The notes under the pieces were generated by a model. It ran no database searches. It saw only the letters and a program-made list of their open reading frames with translations, and was not told the DNA's origin. Positions 51,333 through 59,644 of a DNA stretch of 64,000 nucleotides are shown here, in pieces. The position numbers were made by a program, and so were the translations under genes. The first letter of the stretch is position 1. Each line of letters opens with the position of its first letter. The stretch is from assembly GCF_003058325.1 (NCBI RefSeq), contig NZ_CP028843.1, positions 2,576,001-2,640,000 on the forward strand, in the 5' to 3' direction. Origin of the DNA: Methylobacterium currus. GTDB lineage: Bacteria; Pseudomonadota; Alphaproteobacteria; Rhizobiales; Beijerinckiaceae.

Positions 51333-52595
51333 ATGACCGACGCTCCCGACGGCACCCTGTTCACGCAGATCCGAGATCCGGCGAACCGCGCCGACCCCTA
51401 CCCGCTCTACGCCCGCCTGCGGGCGCAACCGGTGGCGCGCCAGGACGACGGCAGCGACGACGGCACCTGGGTGGCGAGCGGCTACGCGGCGATCCGCGCG
51501 CTCCTTCACGACCCGCGGGTCAGCTCGGAGGACCTGCCGCCGGCAGAGCATCCGCCCACCGGCAACCCGGTCAAGGACTGGATCGTCAACCCGCTGAAGG
51601 ACTGGATCACCGACCGCCACCGCCCCTTCATCTTCCGCGATCCGCCCGACCACGGCGCCTTGCGCCGCCAGGTGATGAGCCAGCTCACCATTGCACGGGT
51701 GCGCGGCATGAAGCGGCGGACGGAGGCCCTGGTGGCGCAGTGCCTGGACCGATGCGCCGGCTGCCGTCGCTTCGACCTCGTCGACGACCTCGCCTATCCG
51801 CTGCCCGTCACGGTGATCTGCGAGCTGCTCGGCGTGCCGCGGGAGGACGAGCCGCGCTTCCATGCCTGGGCGACCCAGCTCGCCACGGCCCTGGAGCCCG
51901 AGAGCCGCCACGACGAGGCCTTGCGCGCCCGCAACACCGAGACCTTCGACGCCATCGCGTCGTATATGCGCGACCTGATCCGCGAGAAGCGCCGGGCGCC
52001 CGCGGACGACCTGCTCTCGGGGCTCGCGACCGCGAAGGACCCGCAGGTCGGGCGGATGAGCGGCCCCGACCTCGTCGCCACCGCGATCCTGCTGCTGATC
52101 GCCGGGCACGAGACCACCGTGAACCTGATCACCAACGGGATGCTGACGCTGCTGCGCCATCCGGCCGAACTCGCGCGCCTGCGCGCCGATCCCGAGCGGG
52201 CGCCCCTGGTGATCGAGGAACTCCTGCGCTACGAGCCGCCGGTGCATTTCCGCACGCGGCTCACGCGGGCGCCGATCCCGGTCGCCGGCACGGTGATCCC
52301 CGCAGGCGTGCCCCTGGTGCTGCTGTTCGCCGCCGGCAACCGCGATCCGGCACGCTTCCCCGATCCCGACCGCTTCGACCCGGACCGGGAGGACAACCAG
52401 CATTTCGGCTTCGGCGGCGCCCTGCATTACTGCGTCGGCGCGCCGCTCGCCCGCATCGAGGCCGAGGCCGCCCTGACCGCGCTCGCCGCCCGGCTGAGCG
52501 CCCCCCGCCTCGCCGAGGACCCGCCGCCCTACCGGCCCGGCGCTTCCTTGCGCGGCCCGAAGCGCCTGCTGCTGCAGATCGACGGGATCGGGTGA
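51333..52595 (+). CDS. Cytochrome P450
   Basis: A 420-residue soluble bacterial P450. The I-helix oxygen-activation motif is LLIAGHETTVNLI, the K-helix ExxR is EELLRYEPPVHF, and the haem loop FGFGGALHYCVGAPLARIE has the axial Cys. HDPPDH-like FRDPPDHGALRRQVM is the usual C-helix motif. It should hydroxylate or O-demethylate an unknown substrate with electrons from the ferredoxin and reductase just upstream. ATG 51333 (MTDAPDG) was chosen because the extra upstream codons fall in the repeat element. The insertion GNPVKDWIVNPLKDWITD in the B-C region may help define substrate choice. Confidence 0.92.
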   Translation: MTDAPDGTLFTQIRDPANRADPYPLYARLRAQPVARQDDGSDDGTWVASGYAAIRALLHDPRVSSEDLPPAEHPPTGNPVKDWIVNPLKDWITDRHRPFIFRDPPDHGALRRQVMSQLTIARVRGMKRRTEALVAQCLDRCAGCRRFDLVDDLAYPLPVTVICELLGVPREDEPRFHAWATQLATALEPESRHDEALRARNTETFDAIASYMRDLIREKRRAPADDLLSGLATAKDPQVGRMSGPDLVATAILLLIAGHETTVNLITNGMLTLLRHPAELARLRADPERAPLVIEELLRYEPPVHFRTRLTRAPIPVAGTVIPAGVPLVLLFAAGNRDPARFPDPDRFDPDREDNQHFGFGGALHYCVGAPLARIEAEAALTALAARLSAPRLAEDPPPYRPGASLRGPKRLLLQIDGIG

Positions 52596-52658
52596 GGCAC
52601 CGTTGGGCCACACGCGCGTTGCCTGCCGACGAGGCGTCGACTGACGAAGGGGCAGGCC

Positions 52659-54242
52659 ATGGCCGAGACGGGTTCCGGGACGAACACTGCCGAGGAGAAG
52701 CCGGATTTCGCCCGCGGGATCCCGTCGGGCGATTTGCCCGAGGGCGCGATGATCGAGGGCACCCTCGGTGAGGACAAGGTGCTGCTCCTGCGTCGCGACG
52801 GCCGGGTCCGGGCGATCGGCGCCCGCTGCACCCATCTCGGCGCACCGCTCGCCAAGGGCATCGTGGTGGAGGGGGAGGTGCGCTGCCCCTGGCACCATGC
52901 CCGCTTCAGCCTGGAGACCGGCGAGGCGGTCGGTGCCCCGGCCTTCGATCCGCTGCCGTGCTACCGCGTCGAGGAGCGCGACGGCCGCGTCACCGTGACC
53001 GGTCGGCGCGCGGCGGCGCCCCGATCGTCCGACGAGGCCTCCGCGACGACGGCGCCCGGCAGGGTGGTCGTCATCGGCGGCGGGGCCGGCGGGCATGCCT
53101 GCGCCGAGTGGCTGGCCCGGGCCGGCCATGGCGGCGCCGTCACCCTGGTGAGCGACGATCCCGATCCGCCCTACGACCGCACCTTCTGCTCGAAGCAGTA
53201 CCTCTCCGGCAAGGCGAAGCGCGAGGCGACGCTGCTGGCCCCCGAGGGCTTCTACGGCGGAGACGGGCCCCGTCTCCTGCGCGACCGGGTGGTCTCGCTC
53301 GATCTCGGCGCCGAGGAGATCGTGACCGCCGGCGGCGAGCGGCTGCCCTACGACGCCCTGGTGATCGCGACGGGCGCCGCGCCCCAGCGGCCGGACCTGC
53401 CGGGCTTCGATCGCCCCACCGTCCATACCCTGCGCAGCCTGTCCGACGCCGATGCGCTGATCGCGGCGGCGGAGAGCGCCCGCAGCGTCGCGGTGGTGGG
53501 CGCGAGCTTCATCGGCCTCGAAGTCGCCGCCGCGATGGTGGCCCGCGAGAGGACCGTCACGGTGGTGGCGCCGGATGCGGTGCCGCTCAAGAAGGTCCTC
53601 GGAGAGGCGGTCGGCCGCTTCGTCCAGGGCCTGCACGAGGCGAAGGGCGTGACCTTCCGCCTCGGCCGCCAGGTGACGGGCTTCGACGGGACGGCCCTGA
53701 CCCTCGATGACGGCGGCCGGATCGAGGCCGATCTCGTGGTGCTCGGCACCGGCGTCGCGCCCCGGACCGACTTGGCGGAGGCCGCCGGCCTGGCGCTCGC
53801 GGGCAAGGACGAGGGCGGCGGCATCGCGGTCGATGGAAGCTTGCGCGCCTCCGCCCCCGGGATCTACGCGATCGGCGACGTCGCGTCCTATCCGGATCCG
53901 CGCAGCGGGCGGCGCCTGCGGGTCGAGCATTGGGTCCACGCCCAGCGCCAGGGCCAGCACGTCGCCCGCGCGCTCTTGGCAGGGGCGACTTTGGGCGGGA
54001 CGGCGCCCTTTGCCGAGACCCCGTTCTTCTGGAGCGGCCATTACGGCACCAGCCTGCGCTATGTCGGCCATGCCGCGTCGGCGGAGGATGCCCGCATCGA
54101 GGGCGAGGTGAGCCGGGGCGACTTCGCGGTCACGTACCGGGAGGACGGGCGCGACGCCGCGCTCGCCACCTGCAAGCGGGACAAGCCGTCGCTCGAGGTC
54201 GAGGCCGCGTGGGACCGCGAGGCCCGGGCGGCTGCGGGCTGA
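52659..54242 (+). CDS. Rieske [2Fe-2S]-FAD oxidoreductase fusion (AIFL-like)
   Basis: A 527-residue fusion. Residues about 15-120 form a Rieske domain with CTHLGAPLAKG and CPWHHARFS (two Cys and two His). Residues about 130-527 form a pyridine-nucleotide reductase with VVVIGGGAGGHACAEWLARA, YDRTFCSKQYLSG, VAVVGASFIGLEVAAAMVAR and IYAIGDVASYPD. Such proteins resemble AIFM3 and the reductases of ring-hydroxylating oxygenases. They pass electrons from NAD(P)H to an oxygenase or ferredoxin. It is 63 bp after the P450, with an AAGGGGC ribosome site, and is probably in the same operon. The following MarR gene may regulate it. Confidence 0.9.
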   Translation: MAETGSGTNTAEEKPDFARGIPSGDLPEGAMIEGTLGEDKVLLLRRDGRVRAIGARCTHLGAPLAKGIVVEGEVRCPWHHARFSLETGEAVGAPAFDPLPCYRVEERDGRVTVTGRRAAAPRSSDEASATTAPGRVVVIGGGAGGHACAEWLARAGHGGAVTLVSDDPDPPYDRTFCSKQYLSGKAKREATLLAPEGFYGGDGPRLLRDRVVSLDLGAEEIVTAGGERLPYDALVIATGAAPQRPDLPGFDRPTVHTLRSLSDADALIAAAESARSVAVVGASFIGLEVAAAMVARERTVTVVAPDAVPLKKVLGEAVGRFVQGLHEAKGVTFRLGRQVTGFDGTALTLDDGGRIEADLVVLGTGVAPRTDLAEAAGLALAGKDEGGGIAVDGSLRASAPGIYAIGDVASYPDPRSGRRLRVEHWVHAQRQGQHVARALLAGATLGGTAPFAETPFFWSGHYGTSLRYVGHAASAEDARIEGEVSRGDFAVTYREDGRDAALATCKRDKPSLEVEAAWDREARAAAG

Positions 54243-54304
54243 TCGGCGCGATCGTCGCCCGCGACGCATGCCGGCGACTTGCGCGCCGGCCGGATCGCGG
54301 GCAC

Positions 54305-54832
54305 GTGGCGGGATCAGGTTCCACGGCCGAGACAGGGGCCCGTCCACCGTTGCCGAGCGATGATACCCCGGGCCTCGCCCGCCTCGAAGGCCTGATCGGC
54401 TACACCCTGCGGCGGGCGCAGGTCGCGGTCTCCCGCAGCTTCGTCGAGCTGTTCGCCGATCTCGACGTGCGCCAGAGCCAGCTCGGCGTGCTCACCGTGA
54501 TCGAGGGCAGCCCGGGGGCGCGGCCGAGCCAGGTCGGCGCGGCGATCGGCATCAAGCGGGCCAATATCGGCCCGCTCCTCGACGAGCTGGAGGCCCGTGG
54601 CCTCGTGCGGCGCGAGCCCGACCCGACGGACCGCCGCTCGCAATCCCTCTTCCTCACGGCCGCCGGCGAGGCGCTGATGGCCGAGCTGCACCGCCGCGAG
54701 GCCGCCCACGAGGAGCGCATCGCCGCCTTCCTGAACCCGGAGGAGCGGAGCGCGCTCCTCGGCCTACTGCGCCGCCTCGAGCAGGGGGCGCGGGACGTGG
54801 CGGGGGACGAGGGGACGGAGGAGACCGACTGA
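54305..54832 (+). CDS. MarR-family transcriptional regulator
   Basis: A 175-residue winged-helix protein. The helical N terminus is YTLRRAQVAVSRSFVELFAD. The DNA-binding helices are ARPSQVGAAIGIKRANIGPL and LLDELEARGLVRREPDPTDR with the wing Arg pair, then RSQSLFLTAAGEALM. MarR proteins of this type (CouR, FerC) commonly control phenylpropanoid-CoA ligase genes and respond to the CoA ester. The start is a GTG; a weak ribosome site makes it less certain. It is convergent with the thioesterase gene by 3 bp and lies opposite the ligase gene. Confidence 0.88.
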   Translation: MAGSGSTAETGARPPLPSDDTPGLARLEGLIGYTLRRAQVAVSRSFVELFADLDVRQSQLGVLTVIEGSPGARPSQVGAAIGIKRANIGPLLDELEARGLVRREPDPTDRRSQSLFLTAAGEALMAELHRREAAHEERIAAFLNPEERSALLGLLRRLEQGARDVAGDEGTEETD

Positions 54833-54835
54833 CCC

Positions 54836-55294
54836 TCACTCGCCCCGGAACCGCCGGACCAGCTCCTCCGGGATCGGCGCCGCCTTCATCCGGGCCGGGT
54901 CGTCGGGGTGGCGGCCGGCCCAGACCCGGCGCTCGCGGCCCTCGACCGCGAGCTCGCCGGCATTGAACAGGCGGTGGCGCACGGCGAAGCTGGAGCGGCC
55001 GAGATCCACCACCGTCGAGACGATCTCGACCCGGTCGCCGTAGCGCGAGGGTTTCAGGAACCGCGCCCCGGTCTCGACCAGCGGGATGCCGACGAGGTCG
55101 TAGCGGGCGAGCATCGCGGCCTTCGGCAGCCCGGTCGCGGCCTCGCACAGCATCGCGGTCGACCAGTCGAAGAAGTCGAAGAAGCGCGGGTTGAACACGA
55201 TGCCGGCCGGGTCGCAATGGCCCCATTCCACCGTCAGGCTGCGGGCATGGGTGAAGCCCTCGTGGTCGACGGTTTGGGTCTCGGGCGCGCTCAT
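54836..55294 (-). CDS. 4-hydroxybenzoyl-CoA thioesterase-like acyl-CoA thioesterase
   Basis: A 152-residue hot-dog-fold enzyme. The catalytic Asp lies in VEWGHCDPAGIVFNPRFFDF, the motif of the 4HBT family, and FDWSTAMLCEA follows. Members release free acid from aryl- or short acyl-CoA esters. The start overlaps the stop of the feruloyl-CoA-synthase-like gene by 4 bp (ATGA), so both proteins are made together. That pairing suggests that the thioesterase handles an aromatic or short-chain CoA product of the same pathway. Confidence 0.88.
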   Translation of the reverse strand: MSAPETQTVDHEGFTHARSLTVEWGHCDPAGIVFNPRFFDFFDWSTAMLCEAATGLPKAAMLARYDLVGIPLVETGARFLKPSRYGDRVEIVSTVVDLGRSSFAVRHRLFNAGELAVEGRERRVWAGRHPDDPARMKAAPIPEELVRRFRGE

Positions 55295-57111
55295 GCGGTC
55301 TCCGGCGTGATGATGGCGGGGGCGTAGGGCGCGGCGTAGAGGCGGGCGACGGCGTCCGCCCGGTTGCGCAGCACGCCGCGCTGGTTGATCGAGCCCTTGT
55401 CGGTCACCTCGTCCCGGTCCAGGGCGGGCGGCTCGGCGAGCAGCAGGAGCCGGGCGACGCGGTTCGACGAGCCGGTCGATCTCTGCGCGAAGGCCGCGAG
55501 GCGCCGGGCGAAAGCCCGCCGCACCGTCGGATGGGCGAGGATCGCGTCGTCGTCGCCCGATTCTCCGCCGTTTTCCTTGCAGAGGGCCCGGCAGGCGGCG
55601 AGATCGGGGAAGACCAGGGCCGTGACCTCGTCGCGGGCTTCGCCCGCGATGGCGACGTCGCGCACCAGCGGCTGGAACGCGTCGAGGAAGGCGGCGCGCA
55701 ACGGGCCGACGCTGACCCAGACCCCGGTCGTGAGCTTGAAATCCTCGTTGAGGCGGCCGTCGAAGGTGTAGCCGCGCTGGAGGTCATTGGGATCGACCGG
55801 CACGAGCGCGTCGCCGAGGCGGTAGAACCCCTCCTCGTCGAACGCTGCCGCCGTCAGGTCCGGCCGGCGCCAGTAGCCGGGAGTGACGTTCGGCCCGCGC
55901 ACCCGCGCCTCGCGCTTGGTGCCGACAGGCGCCACCTTCAGCTCGACCCCCGGCGCCGGCAGGCCGACCTGGCCGGCCTTCGCCGGGCGGTCGTCGGTGA
56001 CGAGGGCCATCGGGGCAGTCTCGGTGGCGCCTAATCCCGTCACCATCGGCACCGTCCGGCCGATCGTCGCCTGCGCGAGGTCGTCGATCGCGTCCCAGAC
56101 CGGCTGCGGCAGGCCGGCGGCGGCGAAGAAGGTGACCTGGAGCCGGCTGAAGAAGTTCTTTCGCAAGGCCTCGTCGTCGCGCAGGTGCGGCACCAGCGCC
56201 TCGAAGCCCTTCGGCACGGTGAGGTAGAGGGTGGGGGCGACCTCGCGCAAGGTGCGTACGGTCTCCCGGATGCCGCCGGGGGTCGGGCGGCCCTCGTCGA
56301 TGTACAGGGTGCCGCCATTCGCCAGCACCAGGTTGAAGTTGTGGTTGCCTCCGAAGGTGTGGTGCCAGGGCAACCAGTCCACCATCACGGGCGGCTCGGC
56401 CGTGAGGCCGGGGAAGCGCGCCTGCAGCATCGCCTGGTTGGAGCCGAGCATCCGGTGGGTGTTCACCACCGCCTTCGGCACGCCGGTGGAGCCGGAGGTG
56501 AACAGGAGCTTCGCCACCGTCCCCGGCTCGACCGCCTGATGCGCCGCCGCGACGGCGGCGGGGTCCTCGCCCCGCATCAGGTCGTCGACCTTCGTGACCG
56601 GCCGGCCGATCTCGGCGCCATCGGCGATCACCACCTCCGTGCCCGCCGGGATCGCCGCCGCGATGGCGGGCGCGTAAGTGGCGCCCTCGGCCGCGAAGAC
56701 GAGGCCGGGGGTGAGGAGTTCGACGATCGCCCGCAGGCGGGCATGGTCCTGCGACACCGTGGAATAGGCCGGCGAGACCGGCGCCACCGCGATGCCGACA
56801 TGGAGGGCGGCGAGGGAGAGGAGTGCGTGCTCGAAGCTGTTGCCCGACAGGATCATCACCGGCCGCTCGGCCGACAGGTTCCGGGTGAGGAGCGCCGCGG
56901 CGATGCGCTCGACGGCCTGGAGCGCCGCCCCATAGGTCAGGGGCTCGAACGCCCCGTCCTTAGCCCGGCGCACCAGGAACGGCCGGTCCGGCGCCTCGGC
57001 GGCGTGGCGGGTGAGGTGCGCGGTCAGGCGCTCAGGGTAAGGCGGCAGGGCCGCCTTCGCGGTGACGACGAGGCTGCCGTCGTCCCGCTCGAGGAAGCGA
57101 TGCGAGGTCAT
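55291..57111 (-). CDS. Feruloyl-CoA synthase-like AMP-forming CoA ligase
   Basis: A 606-residue adenylate-forming enzyme that activates a carboxylic acid with ATP and CoA. The core motifs are LLFTSGSTGVPKAVVNTHRM (A3), MVDWLPWHHTFGGNHNFN, GLGATETAPMAL (A5), YRLGDALVPVDP (A7), and the catalytic Lys region EVTDKGSINQRGVLRNRA (A10). The DWLPWHHTFGGNHN stretch and the length of about 600 residues are typical of feruloyl-CoA synthases rather than fatty-acid ligases. It is the middle gene of a minus-strand operon of periplasmic binding protein, ligase and thioesterase. The exact acid is inferred, not proven. Confidence 0.85.
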   Translation of the reverse strand: MTSHRFLERDDGSLVVTAKAALPPYPERLTAHLTRHAAEAPDRPFLVRRAKDGAFEPLTYGAALQAVERIAAALLTRNLSAERPVMILSGNSFEHALLSLAALHVGIAVAPVSPAYSTVSQDHARLRAIVELLTPGLVFAAEGATYAPAIAAAIPAGTEVVIADGAEIGRPVTKVDDLMRGEDPAAVAAAHQAVEPGTVAKLLFTSGSTGVPKAVVNTHRMLGSNQAMLQARFPGLTAEPPVMVDWLPWHHTFGGNHNFNLVLANGGTLYIDEGRPTPGGIRETVRTLREVAPTLYLTVPKGFEALVPHLRDDEALRKNFFSRLQVTFFAAAGLPQPVWDAIDDLAQATIGRTVPMVTGLGATETAPMALVTDDRPAKAGQVGLPAPGVELKVAPVGTKREARVRGPNVTPGYWRRPDLTAAAFDEEGFYRLGDALVPVDPNDLQRGYTFDGRLNEDFKLTTGVWVSVGPLRAAFLDAFQPLVRDVAIAGEARDEVTALVFPDLAACRALCKENGGESGDDDAILAHPTVRRAFARRLAAFAQRSTGSSNRVARLLLLAEPPALDRDEVTDKGSINQRGVLRNRADAVARLYAAPYAPAIITPETA

Positions 57112-57118
57112 CGTCGCT

Positions 57119-58333
57119 TTAGCCCTTCACCAGCGGGCAGCCGCCCTCGGAGAGCGGGCGCCACGCCTCCTCGGCCGGCACGGTGCGCACCGGCTTGAAA
57201 TAGTCCCAGCCGCCCTTGCTCTCGGCCGGGGTCTTGGTCTCGAGCAGGTACATCGGGTGCAGCTTGCGCCCGTCCTCGCGGATGCGGCCCTTGCCGAAGA
57301 TCGGATCGTCGGTCGGCATCGCCTTCATGGCCGCCACCACCGCGCGGCCGTCGCCGGCCTCCTTCACGGTGGCGAGCGCCTTCAGGTAGTGCTCCACCGC
57401 CGAGTAGATGCCGGCCTGCATGTCGTTCGGCATGGCGTGGCGCGGGTGGCGCGCGGCATAGCGCGCCGCGAAGGCCCGGGTGCCGTCGTTGAGGTCCCAG
57501 TAGTAGGGCGTGACGATGTAGACGCCCTGCGTCGCCTTGAGGCCGAGCGCCGGCATGTTGGTGATGTTGAGGATCAGCCCGGCGAGGCGCTGGCCCGGGG
57601 CGATGCCGAACTCCGCCGCCTGCTTCAGGGCGTTCGAGGTGTCGTCGCCGGCATTCGCCAGCCCGATCACGTCGGCGCCCGATCCTTGCGCCTGGAGCAG
57701 GAAGGACGAGAAGTCGGATGTCCCCAGCGGGTGGCGTGCCGAGCCCTTCACGCTGCCGCCATCGGCCTTGACCTCCTCGGCGGCCGAGCCTTCGAGGTCC
57801 TTGCCGAAGGTGTAGTCGGCGGTGAGGAAGTACCAGGATTTCCCGCCCTGCTGCACCAGCGCCTTGGCCAGCGCGTGGCCGAGCGACCAGGTGTCGTAGG
57901 TCCAGTGCACGGTGTTGGGCGAGCATTGCTTGCCGGTCAGCTCGGCGGTGCCGGCGCCCGAGCCGATGAAGACCTTGTTCTTCTCCCGCGCCAGGTTCGC
58001 CACGGCGAGCGCGACGGCGGAGTTCGGCACGTCGAGGATCAGGTCGACGCCGTCCTGGTCGAACCAGCGCCGGGCGATCGACGCGCCGATATCGGTCTTG
58101 TTCTGGTGGTCGGCCGAGACCAGCTCGACCGGCCGCCCGGCCTGTTTCGCAAAGTCCTCGATGGCGAGCTGGGCGGCGATGACCGAGCCCTGGCCCTGAT
58201 AGTCGGCATAGGGGCCCGACATGTCGTTGAGGACGCCGATCTTCACCGGCCGCTCGGCGGCGGCGGCGTGGGTGAAGAGAGGCAGGAGGGCGGCGAGGGC
58301 CGGGGCGAGCCGGCGGACGGGGCGACGGGGCAT
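57119..58333 (-). CDS. ABC transporter periplasmic binding protein, branched-chain/aromatic acid type
   Basis: A 404-residue secreted protein. A signal peptide (RLAPALAALLPLFTHAAAAE) precedes a Leu/Ile/Val-type periplasmic binding fold: VKIGVLNDMSGPYADYQGQG, then DVPNSAVALAVANLAREKNK. Two motifs shared with the later paralogue at 61554-62774 are KQCSPN (about 145) and the terminal CPLVKG, whose cysteines may pair. Related proteins in Rhodopseudomonas bind p-coumarate and ferulate. ATG 58333 follows a strong GGAGGAAACC. It lies just upstream of the CoA ligase gene (7-bp gap). No permease or ATPase gene is in the window. Confidence 0.88.
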   Translation of the reverse strand: MPRRPVRRLAPALAALLPLFTHAAAAERPVKIGVLNDMSGPYADYQGQGSVIAAQLAIEDFAKQAGRPVELVSADHQNKTDIGASIARRWFDQDGVDLILDVPNSAVALAVANLAREKNKVFIGSGAGTAELTGKQCSPNTVHWTYDTWSLGHALAKALVQQGGKSWYFLTADYTFGKDLEGSAAEEVKADGGSVKGSARHPLGTSDFSSFLLQAQGSGADVIGLANAGDDTSNALKQAAEFGIAPGQRLAGLILNITNMPALGLKATQGVYIVTPYYWDLNDGTRAFAARYAARHPRHAMPNDMQAGIYSAVEHYLKALATVKEAGDGRAVVAAMKAMPTDDPIFGKGRIREDGRKLHPMYLLETKTPAESKGGWDYFKPVRTVPAEEAWRPLSEGGCPLVKG

Positions 58334-58430
58334 GGTTTCCTCCGGGGGTGGCGGTGGCCGGTCTTGGTGCCGGGTTCCTTGGGGATCGTCTTGCGTCGTC
58401 GGAGCGCTTTGTCCTTGGCAGGCCAAAGTA

Positions 58431-58470
58431 AATAAAGGCGCGGAATCCCCTCTCCCATGTGGGAGAGGGA
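58431..58470. repeat. Dispersed AAGGCGCGG hairpin element
   Basis: AAAGGCGCGG followed by the stem CCCTCTCCC (58448-58456) and GGGAGAGGG (58461-58469) with an ATGT loop. It is the same family as 8654-8692 and 38541-38595. It lies in the 380-bp gap between the binding-protein gene and the crotonase gene. Confidence 0.65.
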
Positions 58471-58510
58471 AACAGTGCTTGAGTTGTTACTCTGTGTGAT
58501 TCCACTTCTC

Positions 58511-58659
58511 ACGGTCATTATGAGGCCGCGAAAGCGGAGCCCGGGATCCAGAACCGCGGATGGGTGAAACTCGAAGCGGAGCGCGTCCCGCTCAATTCTG
58601 GACGTCTCGCGTTTCCGGATTCCGGGGTCCGCTTGAGCGGCCCCGGGATGACGCGGAGG
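58511..58659. mobile_element. MITE-like element, second and degenerate copy
   Basis: About 149 bp. The left part GGTCATTATGAGGCCGCGAA then GCGGAGCCCGGGATCC resembles the inner arm of the element at 16391-16543. The right part GGTCCGCTTGAGCGGCCCCG then GGATGACGCGGAG is the same terminal sequence. The outer inverted repeat is worn at its left end. No gene is encoded. It ends 55 bp before the crotonase stop. Confidence 0.65.
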
Positions 58660-58713
58660 GTGGTAACGGCGTGGCGAGAAGAGGCGGCGGACGGCGTGTC
58701 TCGGCCGCCTCCC

Positions 58714-59505
58714 CTATTCCCGCACCTTCTTCGCCCGCCCCTCCAGAAACTCCGCCAGCCGGCGCTTGGCCTCGGCGTCGCTCTGGGCCACCGCGGTCAT
58801 CAGGGCCTCGGTGAGGTAGCCGGTCGCGGGGTCGGCCTCGGCGATGCGCGGCAGGGCGTGGATCAGGGCGTAGTTGGTCAGCGGCGCATTCTCGGCCGCC
58901 CGGGCGGCGAGCGCGATCGCCCGCTCCAACCCCTCGCCCGGCGGCGTCACGTAGTGTGACAGGCCGAGCCGCTCGCCGCTCTCGGCGTCGTGGACGCGGC
59001 CGGTCAGCATCATGTCGCGCATCCGCGAGACGCCGATCAGCCGGGGCAGCCGCACCGAGGCGCCGCCGCCGACGAAGATGCCACGCTGGCCCTCCGGCAG
59101 GGCGAAGAAGGCCGATTGCTCGGCCACCCGCAGGTGCGCCGAGAGTGCCAGTTCCAGCCCGCCGCCGATCACCGCGCCTTTCAGCGCGGCCACCACCGGC
59201 ACCCGGCCGAACTCGATCTCGTGGAAGGCCCGGTGCCACATCCGCGAATGCAGCATCCCGGCCGGCGCGTCGCGCTCGGTCAATTCCGCGAGGTCGAGCC
59301 CGGCGCAGAAATGCGGGCCCTCCGCCGCGATCACCAGCGCCCGCACGTCGTCGGGCAGGTTGCGGGCGATGCGCTCCAGCCCCAGCACCATGCCGTCGTC
59401 GAGGGCGTTGCGCTTGTGCGGGCGGTTCAGGGTCACGATCGCCACCGTGTCCCGCCGCGTGACGATCAGGGACTCGGTGCCGAGGCCCGACAGGTCCTCT
59501 GCCAT
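58714..59505 (-). CDS. Enoyl-CoA hydratase/isomerase (crotonase) family protein
   Basis: A 263-residue crotonase. The CoA-binding and oxyanion motifs are VAIVTLNRPHKRNALDDGM and FCAGLDLAEL. The catalytic region GAVIGGGLELALSAHLRVAE has the first Glu, and FFALPEGQRGIFVGGGAS the second. The family includes hydratases and the feruloyl-CoA hydratase/lyase that yields vanillin and acetyl-CoA. Neighbouring CoA ligase and dehydrogenase genes favour hydration of an enoyl-CoA side chain. It is transcribed away from the divergent dehydrogenase gene, with a shared 139-bp promoter region. Confidence 0.88.
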   Translation of the reverse strand: MAEDLSGLGTESLIVTRRDTVAIVTLNRPHKRNALDDGMVLGLERIARNLPDDVRALVIAAEGPHFCAGLDLAELTERDAPAGMLHSRMWHRAFHEIEFGRVPVVAALKGAVIGGGLELALSAHLRVAEQSAFFALPEGQRGIFVGGGASVRLPRLIGVSRMRDMMLTGRVHDAESGERLGLSHYVTPPGEGLERAIALAARAAENAPLTNYALIHALPRIAEADPATGYLTEALMTAVAQSDAEAKRRLAEFLEGRAKKVRE

Positions 59506-59550
59506 ATCGGCGCTCCTCTCCGATTCTGGCTCCGGCCTGTTCGCGCCGGA

Positions 59551-59581
59551 TTGCCAAACCTGATTTGTAATGTGATATAAC
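59551..59581 (+). promoter_or_regulatory. Possible promoter in the crotonase/dehydrogenase divergent region
   Basis: TTGCCA (59551-59556) and TATAAC (59576-59581) are spaced by 19 bp, longer than ideal. The stretch 59560-59590 (TGATTTGTAATGTGATATAA) is strikingly AT-rich for this sequence. It lies 64 bp before the dehydrogenase ATG. A regulator such as the nearby MarR could bind here, but no perfect palindrome is evident. Confidence 0.4.
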
Positions 59582-59644
59582 TATCTCAACGGGTCAATCG
59601 GGCGATAAGCCCTGACAACCGACCCGATCAGGGAGGGCGCCGCG

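Noticed and set aside
49824..54347. Very long open frame (about 1500 codons) antisense to the ferredoxin-P450-Rieske genes
   Set aside because: Low-complexity Arg/Gly/Ala/Pro composition with no domain, and it runs opposite to four well-recognised genes; a high-GC shadow frame.
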